Positions 1 through 6,530 of a stretch of DNA of 7,738 nt are shown here, piece by piece. The notes under the pieces are model-generated. The model made no database searches, had not been told where the DNA came from, and saw only the letters and a list, made by a program, of their open reading frames with translations. How positions within the stretch are numbered: position 1 is the first letter of the stretch; each line of letters opens with the position of its first letter. Position numbers and translations under genes: made by a program. Origin of the DNA: an uncultured Opitutales bacterium. Its GTDB lineage: Bacteria > Verrucomicrobiota > Verrucomicrobiia > Opitutales > Intestinicryptomonadaceae. The stretch lies in contig URYY01000105.1 of NCBI GenBank assembly GCA_900552245.1, forward strand, positions 1 through 7,738, written 5' to 3'.

Positions 1-1
1 C

Positions 2-742
2 GGAGTTTACCACTTCATCGACAAAATAAGGCTGAGGCAGCTTCAGGTATCGGCAGGAATTCTGGCGGCGGGTTTGCTTGTCGGAATTTTGCTCTTCTGC
101 GAAGTTTACAATCCGCTTGCAATATTTGGCGGGGCGGCGGCGGTATTTGCACTGGCCTTTCAGCTCCCGCGCATACACTTTGCAAGAAAGGCGAATAAGA
201 GAGCTATTGAATTTGAGGCCTCCATACTCGATCTGGCAATGGGTCTAACAAACGCCCTGCGCTCGGGGCAAGCGCTGCCGCAGGCATTGGAGGCCTTTTC
301 AAAGCGCTGCGAAGGCCCGATGAAAGAGGAGCTTACGGTAGTAATAAGAGAATACAGGCTTGGTCTTGAACTGGCGGAGGCTCTGCAGAGAATGTACGAG
401 AGAATTCCGAGCGAGGATTTGCAGCTTCTGATAGTTTCAATAAGGCTTACCACGCAATCCGGAGGCAGCCTTGCGGACGTCATACAGCGCATAACTCAGA
501 CGATAAGGGCGCGCACGGAATTCCACCAAAAGCTAATGGCCCTCACTGCTCAGGGCAGATTTGAGGCGCTTGCAATGTCGCTTGCTCCGCTTGCGGCCTT
601 CCTGCTTCTTTTGCTTGTAAATAGCGAGCTTATGATGCCGCTTCTTACGACGGCTGTGGGTTGGTGCGCGATATGCGCAATGCTTGCGCTGGAGTTAATA
701 GGCTACCTAGTCATACGAAAGATAGTGGATATAAAGGTTTAG
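2..742 (+). CDS. tadB: TadB, Tad pilus/secretion inner-membrane platform protein (5'-truncated by the window edge)
   Basis: TadB is one of two GspF-like polytopic proteins that form the inner-membrane platform on which the TadA ATPase acts during Flp pilus assembly. The frame is open to the left edge; 246 residues are visible and roughly 60-75 of the usual ~300-320 are missing, including the start. An in-frame TTG at 74 is not a credible start, because coding-quality sequence continues upstream of it. Visible features: hydrophobic segments near residues 17-33 and 38-55, the T2SSF/GspF domain from about 72 to 200, and a C-terminal hydrophobic pair (about 190-238). Diagnostic TadB-type sequences are NALRSGQALPQALEAF, the EGPMKEEL..V.REYRLG stretch, ERIPSEDLQLL and TTQSGGSLADV. 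It is followed after 3 bases by tadC, the normal tadB-tadC order. Family assignment is firm. The ATPase gene that usually precedes tadB is not seen on this strand. Confidence 0.93.
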   Translation, partial: GVYHFIDKIRLRQLQVSAGILAAGLLVGILLFCEVYNPLAIFGGAAAVFALAFQLPRIHFARKANKRAIEFEASILDLAMGLTNALRSGQALPQALEAFSKRCEGPMKEELTVVIREYRLGLELAEALQRMYERIPSEDLQLLIVSIRLTTQSGGSLADVIQRITQTIRARTEFHQKLMALTAQGRFEALAMSLAPLAAFLLLLLVNSELMMPLLTTAVGWCAICAMLALELIGYLVIRKIVDIKV

Positions 743-745
743 GGA

Positions 746-1642
746 ATGGAAGAATACTTTGTGTACATTTTGACTTTTATGGCGGTTATGATACCGACAG
801 TGCTGTACTGCATGTCGGATAAGTCCGTGAAAGTTAAAAAGACGAAAAATTTGGACGAGCAGCTGCCCTTTATGCTGCAAGTTGCCGAACCATTTGCGCG
901 GGTTATGGAGAAGTTTGGAGTTGCGTCTATTGCGTTTAAGCTATCGCCTGCAAGTGCCGATGATTTGGGGCGAAAGCTCGAATTTTGCGCGCTAAAAATC
1001 TCGGCAAAAACCGTGTATTGCTCCCAGATATTTCTGGCGGTGGCGCTCGCTCTACTGTTTGCGATAATGGGCTTTGCCATTTCAGACGAGGTAGCCTACA
1101 TGACGGTTGGAGCTCTTGTGGGAGCCTTCCTCGGCTGGTTTTCGCCAAAGACACAGATAGACAAGCTTGCCGACGAAAAGCGCGTAAAGATACTCCAAAC
1201 CCTGCCCTACTCCATAGACTTAATTTCATCTGCAATGCGCGGCGGCTTGGACTTTATGGCGGCGGTGCGCTTCTACGTAAATATAGCCGAGCCTGGGCCG
1301 CTCAGCTACGAATTTCTGCACATGCTGCACGAAATGGAACTGGGCGTAAACCGCATTGCGGCGCTGCGCAATATGGCAGAGCGCGTGCAGATAAAGGAAT
1401 TTAGCTCTTTTGTGTCGGCCATAGAGCTGGGAACGGAACTTGGTTCTCCGCTCACTGAAACTATGGAAATTCAGGGAGAGGAAATGAGAAAGGCGAGGTT
1501 TGCCTTGGCCGAATGCAAGGCCCAGCGCGCGCCGTCGCTTATGCTCTTGCCCATGGCAATATTTATAATGCCGGCGGTCTTTATAATAATTTTAACCCCA
1601 ATATACCTAAGAATGAAGGAAGCGGGAGTTTCGCTATTTTAA
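746..1642 (+). CDS. tadC: TadC, second Tad inner-membrane platform protein
   Basis: TadC pairs with TadB in the inner-membrane platform of the Tad/Flp pilus system. The 298-residue length is normal for the family. The start is ATG, with AAAGG at 733-737 (8-base spacing) inside the end of tadB. Hydrophobic segments lie near residues 7-22, 93-111, 117-132 and 265-285. The T2SSF domain covers about 150-285, with the TadC-like pattern LPYSIDLISSAMRGGLDFMAA, then HEMELGVNRIAALRNMAERV, then ELGSPLTETM with a following EMRKAR segment before the last TM helices. Three bases separate it from tadB and six from the FHA gene downstream, so it is almost certainly co-transcribed and probably translationally coupled with both. 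Nothing in the protein looks broken. It could only be confused with TadB, but the gene order and the short N-terminal region favour TadC. Confidence 0.93.
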   Translation: MEEYFVYILTFMAVMIPTVLYCMSDKSVKVKKTKNLDEQLPFMLQVAEPFARVMEKFGVASIAFKLSPASADDLGRKLEFCALKISAKTVYCSQIFLAVALALLFAIMGFAISDEVAYMTVGALVGAFLGWFSPKTQIDKLADEKRVKILQTLPYSIDLISSAMRGGLDFMAAVRFYVNIAEPGPLSYEFLHMLHEMELGVNRIAALRNMAERVQIKEFSSFVSAIELGTELGSPLTETMEIQGEEMRKARFALAECKAQRAPSLMLLPMAIFIMPAVFIIILTPIYLRMKEAGVSLF

Positions 1643-1648
1643 TTCACT

Positions 1649-3106
1649 ATGCAGGCGTCGAGATACAAGATTAAATTTATAAGTGGAGACTTAGCCGGAA
1701 GAAGCTTTGCACTCGGCGATTCCGGGCTTGTGATAGGCTCGTCAACAAACGCCGATATACGAATCTCGGAAAGCGGTATAGAGGACGAGCACATAACGCT
1801 GCTGCCAAATTTCGACTCTGAAGTTCTGCTTAGAAACAGAGCATCTGAGGTGTTTGTAAGGGGAGAGAGCGTGCCCGTGGGCGCCGACGTTCAACTCAGG
1901 AAAGGCGACGATGTAAGGCTCGGCAAATCGCTTGCCTTTGTGCTTGAGCGCTACTTGGAAAGCCCCGCATTTGGGCAGGTGCCAAGCATTGAAAACATGG
2001 GGGAGGCCACACTAGTTCCGGGTGCGGAGAGCGTCGATAGCCAAGATAGCGTCCACACCCGCTACGCATCGGCGGCCGAACTTGAGGATCTGAGAAGCGC
2101 AAACAAGTCGATAGCGCGCCAAAGAAAGCTAACGCTATTTTTAGGCGCTATCATAGCCATAGCAATTTTGGCTTTTGCCTACTATGTGTCCGAAAGCAGA
2201 ATTGAAAATCCCGCAACTTGGCCCGGCGAAGTTTCCGGAGTTTACGACGACGGTGAATTTAGGATAGATTTGGGAGACAAGGGTAAATTCTTAATATACT
2301 ACCCCAACTCGCCAAACAAGGTGGAAAAGTCGCAAGAGGGCAGCTTTGAGCTCATGACGGCAATAGGCAAAAATCTGGACGTGCCCTTCCACATAGTTTT
2401 TAAAGCCACAAAGCTGAAAGACGGCTATAGTCAGACTCGCCAACAAAGCTTTGAAAAGTGGGCTGCGGAAGTTGAAAAGAGCGGAGAGCTAAAATTTACA
2501 TCGCTTGCGCGCGAAGATTTCTTTAACAAGGGCGACAACGGCTACCCCTACACGCGCATAGACTACACCCGCAAGGCAAACGGCCTGTCTTGGAGGGGCG
2601 TTGCGTGCTACATGCGCTTTTTGGATAGGCAGATTGTATTTATGCGCGAGGTTCCATCGTCGCAATACTGGCGCGCATCGGGAGTTTTAAACGGCTACGA
2701 CTGCATGTCGGTAGCAAATTCCACAGTGCGCCTTCACTGGGAAATTCCCGAAAAGCCCCTGACGGGCGACTCGACAAAAATACTTCAGACATTGAACCAC
2801 GAGTTGCGAAAGAACATGGAAATAGCCTCTTGGGAAGACATAGACTTGATGCTAAAAAGCCTGTTTGTGCAGGCCTACAAGAGGGGCGAAAAACCGCTTA
2901 TAGACGCGGCAGAAGCGCTGCTTGAAAAATTTAGAGCCCAGCAGAAAATTTGGTACTCCCGCAAATGCCTGGAGTATTCCGACTTTCAAACGAAGGGCAA
3001 CAGCGCCGAAATGACGCGCATACTAAACGAGTGCCTGGAAAAGTTTGAGCCGCTCGACGACTACCGCTACACGCGAATAATGAAAAATGATTGGAGCGTA
3101 GAATAA
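1649..3106 (+). CDS. FHA-domain single-pass membrane protein with an unrecognised extracytoplasmic region
   Basis: This 485-residue protein has three parts. Residues about 5-101 look like an FHA fold: GDLAG, then VIGSSTNADIRI, a DEH in place of the usual S-x-x-H, and a terminal LRKGDDVRLG strand. The usual NG loop is degenerate and the IGR arginine is a serine, so phosphothreonine binding is doubtful. A charged linker (about 102-158) leads to one TM helix (about 161-180). Because RQRK sits just before the helix, the FHA end is probably cytoplasmic and the rest extracytoplasmic. Residues about 185-365 look beta-rich with many aromatics, and 375-485 look helical; I recognise no family in either. 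The ATG has no clear Shine-Dalgarno site and lies 6 bases after tadC, so translation is probably coupled. Shared GDxAG and IGS sequences suggest its FHA domain is paralogous to the second FHA domain of the next gene. A structural or regulatory Tad component is inferred from context. Confidence 0.8.
   Translation: MQASRYKIKFISGDLAGRSFALGDSGLVIGSSTNADIRISESGIEDEHITLLPNFDSEVLLRNRASEVFVRGESVPVGADVQLRKGDDVRLGKSLAFVLERYLESPAFGQVPSIENMGEATLVPGAESVDSQDSVHTRYASAAELEDLRSANKSIARQRKLTLFLGAIIAIAILAFAYYVSESRIENPATWPGEVSGVYDDGEFRIDLGDKGKFLIYYPNSPNKVEKSQEGSFELMTAIGKNLDVPFHIVFKATKLKDGYSQTRQQSFEKWAAEVEKSGELKFTSLAREDFFNKGDNGYPYTRIDYTRKANGLSWRGVACYMRFLDRQIVFMREVPSSQYWRASGVLNGYDCMSVANSTVRLHWEIPEKPLTGDSTKILQTLNHELRKNMEIASWEDIDLMLKSLFVQAYKRGEKPLIDAAEALLEKFRAQQKIWYSRKCLEYSDFQTKGNSAEMTRILNECLEKFEPLDDYRYTRIMKNDWSVE
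3093..3096 (+). promoter_or_regulatory. Shine-Dalgarno site that fixes the start of the 777-residue FHA gene
   Basis: GGAG lies 9 bases before the ATG at 3106, inside the last codons of the upstream FHA gene. It favours that ATG, which overlaps the upstream stop as TAATG, over an in-frame TTG at 3091 that lies before the site and would add five residues. Confidence 0.75.
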
Positions 3107-5439
3107 TGCAAGGCGAGAAAATTTCATCAAAGAATAAGGACGCAAATACAGGCGGTGCCGGAAGCGCCGCAAAGCGCTCATACTCATACCTAATTGAATT
3201 TAGATGCCGCGGGACTCTCGTATTTTCCGAAAAAACCGATCAAATGGGCGAGTGCGTAACGATAGGCCACGACCCCAAGAACGATTGGGTGATTCCGCCC
3301 GAAGATAAGACGGCAGCCGATTTCCACGCTCAGCTTCACCTGGGGCCGAGAGACGCAAGCATAGTTGCCTGCAAGGGCGAAAATTTTAGATACAGGGGCA
3401 AACTCGCAAGCCAGCGCAAACTCGCACCCGGCGACCGCATTGCAATAGGCGACTGCGAGCTTCTCGTAAGCTATGCCAATTCCGATGCCGATAGACCCTG
3501 CGACGTCCATAGGCTTGAATTTCTAAACGGCGACCGAGCAGGCGAAATGGTGCGGCTTGAAAAAGCTACGATAAAGATAGGCTCAGCCAGGGATAACGAC
3601 ATAGTAATACCCGACGACGTCGTATCCGGACATCATGCGGAGTTAAAAATCGCACCCGACGGCGAAACCTGGCTGCGCGACTTAAATAGCGAAAATGGAA
3701 CTTTTGTAAACGGCGCAAAAATGGGAAAGACCGAGCGAATGCTCATGGATTCCGACGTAATTTCAGTGGCCTTTTACGACCTGCGCTTTCTGGATAGAAA
3801 TGTTATACACACGCGCACAAACGTCTCCAAAAAGCTTTTGGCAATCCTAATTACCCTGCTTGCAAGCACCGCCATATTTTGGATATTCTACTCGCTTACA
3901 CCCAATTCGGAAAACGTATTGGGTGAGTACGACCAACAGCTAAAAAGTGACAATTTTGCGGGTGCGCGCACTGCGCTTTCACAGCTGCCCTACTCGCGCG
4001 ACTTCAAAAAATTTGCGGCCGAATACCCGGAATACAAGGACGCGCTGAGCCGCTACGAGACCGTTTTTCAAGTTTACAACGACTTTAAAAATTACTTGGA
4101 GAACTCAAATTGGACAAAGGCGACTGCCTGCATAGGGCTTTTGAATCTCGATAACCAAGTCGATTGGAATTGGAACGAGACCCACGCCGCGCAATATCTG
4201 CGCGAGGCCGCCATTGCAAAGACATGCCTCATACAGATGTACGCCCTCTCCGGAGTGCTTTCCGACACGGACTTGCCGCCCGAGCGAATGAAGCTTGAGC
4301 TTTCAAAATTTCAGGCAAGCGAAATTTCAAAGCCCGACTTTGCAAAATCTGCGCCAGAGTATCTAAAGCCCCTGTGCAAGCTCATAGAGCAAAAGGCTTC
4401 GGACATAAAAAAGAACATCGCAAACCTGGCAAAGTTGGATAGTCTCTTAAACGGAGTAAACTGGGAGAGCGCGGATTTTTCAAAGGTGCTTGAGCAAGTT
4501 AGGGCAATAGAGCACGAATCCATGGGAGGAGTCCGCATGAAGGCGCAAAACGCGGGGGATTTGCTCAGAAAAATAAGAAGCAATATAGACCAAGTTAAAG
4601 AGAATCAGGAAAACTTCTACAATTTAAACTTTGATAAAATCGACCGCGATATAGACTTTATATCGGCAGACGAATGTCTAAACTACGCGCCAGTATCTAA
4701 TCTGAGAAGCGAGCTTGTATCGAGAAATGAGCTAATAATTAAAAATATAGATTCATTAAAATACATAATTTCAAATCTCGGAGTTAGCTCTGCGGAATCG
4801 GAGCTATTTAAAGAATTTAACTCTCAGGCAACTTGGGACGAGCTGCTTTCCTTTAATAGCCTAAAGAACCCGCCCCTCAGAAAGTCTAAGTCGGGCTTTG
4901 CCGACGAATACGACAGATTGCTCGGGTTTAAGTATTTCTACGATGTAATATCGCAGATTCCAAGCCTTTCGACGAATGTATTTTCAAACGACACTCTCCT
5001 GCCCGAAGAGTACCACCCGCAATGTGTGGCCCTCCTTGAGGCTTACAAATCGGCAGACGAAGCGCTGGCTTGGCTTAGCTTGCCGGTGAATAAGTGGATG
5101 CTAAAGGGCAAAATAGCCGAGCTTAAAGGCAGGGCTGAAGGCATATTAAAGTCTCGCGAACAACTCTTGAGTTTGCTAACTAAAATCTCCGAGCAGAACC
5201 CGCAAGGGCGCAAGTTCTTTGTGGCAAAGGCCGCCTACTTTTACTTTGCAAGCCCCGGAAGCGTATCAAAGGGCGAGTTGGATGACTTTGCTAAAAAGTG
5301 GCGAAAGTTCCGACAGAGCCAGTACTCTATATGGGAAAAGTACAACCCCGTCGATTCCGGCAATATGCAAAGGGTAAGGTCGGAAATACTATCAAATGGT
5401 ATTCCGGGAGATCCTATAGTAAATAGCCTATGGAGATAG
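3106..5439 (+). CDS. Double-FHA single-pass membrane protein with a long helical C-terminal region
   Basis: The chosen ATG overlaps the upstream stop by one base (TAATG) and has GGAG 9 bases before it, giving 777 residues. FHA domain 1 (about 25-124) is degenerate: IGH in place of IGR, FHAQL retained, the NG loop lost, but a good terminal LAPGDRIAIGDCELLVSY strand. FHA domain 2 (about 133-231) is much more canonical, with NDIVIPDDVVSGHHAEL and DLNSENGTFVNG. Its IGR position reads IGS, with an Arg two residues later. One TM helix spans about 243-263, preceded by lysines, so the FHA pair is probably cytoplasmic. The remaining ~510 residues are rich in Lys, Glu, Leu and Ser, look mostly helical (TPR-like spacing is possible), and match no family I know. 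It is co-transcribed with tadBC and its FHA paralogue. By context it may link kinase signalling to the Tad platform; an inner-membrane scaffold is an alternative. Architecture is clear, function inferred. Confidence 0.85.
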   Translation: MQGEKISSKNKDANTGGAGSAAKRSYSYLIEFRCRGTLVFSEKTDQMGECVTIGHDPKNDWVIPPEDKTAADFHAQLHLGPRDASIVACKGENFRYRGKLASQRKLAPGDRIAIGDCELLVSYANSDADRPCDVHRLEFLNGDRAGEMVRLEKATIKIGSARDNDIVIPDDVVSGHHAELKIAPDGETWLRDLNSENGTFVNGAKMGKTERMLMDSDVISVAFYDLRFLDRNVIHTRTNVSKKLLAILITLLASTAIFWIFYSLTPNSENVLGEYDQQLKSDNFAGARTALSQLPYSRDFKKFAAEYPEYKDALSRYETVFQVYNDFKNYLENSNWTKATACIGLLNLDNQVDWNWNETHAAQYLREAAIAKTCLIQMYALSGVLSDTDLPPERMKLELSKFQASEISKPDFAKSAPEYLKPLCKLIEQKASDIKKNIANLAKLDSLLNGVNWESADFSKVLEQVRAIEHESMGGVRMKAQNAGDLLRKIRSNIDQVKENQENFYNLNFDKIDRDIDFISADECLNYAPVSNLRSELVSRNELIIKNIDSLKYIISNLGVSSAESELFKEFNSQATWDELLSFNSLKNPPLRKSKSGFADEYDRLLGFKYFYDVISQIPSLSTNVFSNDTLLPEEYHPQCVALLEAYKSADEALAWLSLPVNKWMLKGKIAELKGRAEGILKSREQLLSLLTKISEQNPQGRKFFVAKAAYFYFASPGSVSKGELDDFAKKWRKFRQSQYSIWEKYNPVDSGNMQRVRSEILSNGIPGDPIVNSLWR

Positions 5440-5448
5440 TTTGCGCCT

Positions 5449-5667
5449 ATGGCAAGGCAAAATAAAGGGCAGGTAAAGTTGATAAAAAAGAGGGCGGTTT
5501 TGCTTGAGTATGCGCTGCTTGTATGTTCAATACTGCCACTTGTATTTGCAGCCTCTGCGCTCATTTACAAGAGTTCTTGGCTCGGCGGAGAGTTCGGGGT
5601 TATAGGGCAGCAAATAGTGCACTTTTACCAGCGCATAGCAACCATCATATCCCTACCCATTCCATGA
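5449..5667 (+). CDS. Small Flp/TadE-like pilin-type membrane protein
   Basis: A 72-residue protein with a basic N-terminus (Lys/Arg at 3, 6, 10, 13, 14, 15), one hydrophobic helix at about 17-40 and a short amphipathic C-terminal helix. The sequence AVLLEYALL places Glu20-Tyr21 as residues +5/+6 after a possible cleavage before Ala16, which is the EY signature of Flp-type IVb pilins (G, then four residues, then EY). The length and the LGG...F...I tail also suit Flp. The odd point is residue -1: it is Arg15, not the Gly, or occasionally Ser/Ala, normally needed by prepilin peptidase. The protein may be an unprocessed pilin-like component, a variant pseudopilin, or a small membrane protein that resembles one by chance. 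The ATG lies 9 bases after the double-FHA gene, with a distant GGAG at 5432-5435 (13-base spacing). It overlaps the peptidase gene by 4 bases (ATGA). Co-location with tadBC supports the pilin reading. Confidence 0.6.
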   Translation: MARQNKGQVKLIKKRAVLLEYALLVCSILPLVFAASALIYKSSWLGGEFGVIGQQIVHFYQRIATIISLPIP

Positions 5668-6530
5668 GCTTTGAGCAGCTTTTAGGCGAATTAAAATCGG
5701 GCGATAAAGAGAGGCAAATCCGCGCCCTCTTGGAATTAGACGCCTCCGGACTTTTTATAAACAAGGGTGAAAGTGCGGCGGATTTTAGCCTGCGCCTTGC
5801 AAAATTAAATGATGCGCTTTGCGAAATAAAAGAGGGTAAATCGCGCTATGATAGCGAGTATTTAGGCTTTGATAAAGTTGATGCCAAACTAATCTCAGAA
5901 GCTTCTGCGATAACTTGGCGCCTATACCGCTTTCGGGCGGAATGGGTGCCCGTGCGCGTTTCAAAGAAGAATACCGGGCCGTTCTGCGAGGGAATATTGT
6001 ATGAGTTTGACGGATATCTGCCCGCCATATTCCTAAAAAACCCGAATAAGAAAAATTCTGCTGAAATTCTCGCCCACGAGATGTGCCATGCGGCAAAGCT
6101 GCCCTTTGCGGAATCCGTATATTGCGAGTACTTTCCGCGCAAAACCGAAGAAAACGCATTCAGGCAACTTGCGGGAAATCTCTTTAGAAAGTGGCAAATC
6201 CCCTGTGCAATTTTTGCCTCTTTAAGCTTGTGGGCGCTTCTTATTGCGCTTGGGAAAATAGCCCTTGCACTAATTGCACTTATCCCTGCGATACTTGCAT
6301 TTGCCCGCGAAATTTATATATCGCAAAAGTTGAAAAAATCCCGCGCAAAACTTGAGCTCGCCAACTTTGAGGCACTTGCGCTTTTATTTAGAATGACGGA
6401 TAGCGAAATTTTCGAACTTGCGAATGCAAAAGACGCCAACGCTTGGATAAGCGATATGTCCGCCCGCTCAATCAGGTGGGAAGTTTATAAAGCTGCATTT
6501 TCAAAAAGTGGCGCAAAAGTCAGAGAATAG
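5664..6530 (+). CDS. Membrane protein with HExxH zinc-metallopeptidase motif
   Basis: A 288-residue protein starting at the ATG of an ATGA overlap with the pilin-like gene. An upstream in-frame ATG at 5523 would overlap most of that gene and is rejected. HEMCH at residues 138-142 (6075-6089) sits in a helix-like segment AEILAHEMCHAAKLP and fits a zinc-binding HExxH site. Candidate third ligands are Glu150, Glu155 and Glu162/163; which one cannot be decided here. Two hydrophobic helices follow at about 178-198 and 199-215, then a charged ~70-residue tail. The ~175-residue N-terminal part has no signal peptide and is probably cytoplasmic together with the tail, placing the active site near the inner face of the membrane. 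The family is not identified; an M48-like or other gluzincin-type membrane peptidase is possible. There is no Shine-Dalgarno site, so translation is presumably coupled to the preceding gene. Its position right after the pilin-like gene hints at processing or quality control of a Tad component. The 3' end overlaps the convergent kinase gene by 11 bases. Confidence 0.7.
   Translation: MSFEQLLGELKSGDKERQIRALLELDASGLFINKGESAADFSLRLAKLNDALCEIKEGKSRYDSEYLGFDKVDAKLISEASAITWRLYRFRAEWVPVRVSKKNTGPFCEGILYEFDGYLPAIFLKNPNKKNSAEILAHEMCHAAKLPFAESVYCEYFPRKTEENAFRQLAGNLFRKWQIPCAIFASLSLWALLIALGKIALALIALIPAILAFAREIYISQKLKKSRAKLELANFEALALLFRMTDSEIFELANAKDANAWISDMSARSIRWEVYKAAFSKSGAKVRE

Noticed and set aside
74..76. 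TTG as the tadB start
   Set aside because: The frame stays open to the window edge with credible hydrophobic TadB-like sequence, so the gene begins outside the window.
160..492. 110-codon minus-strand open frame within tadB
   Set aside because: It is antisense to the conserved T2SSF domain; Ser-rich shadow sequence with no supporting signal.
985..1404. 139-codon plus-strand open frame inside tadC
   Set aside because: It lies wholly within a confidently assigned gene, and its Cys/Arg-rich composition is typical of a shadow frame.
3091..3105. TTG start giving a 782-residue double-FHA protein
   Set aside because: GGAG at 3093-3096 would lie inside this extension. It is well placed for the ATG at 3106, which overlaps the upstream stop.
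5523..5663. 47-residue N-terminal extension of the HExxH protein
   Set aside because: It lies in another frame of the pilin-like gene, and the ATGA overlap at 5664 is a better start.
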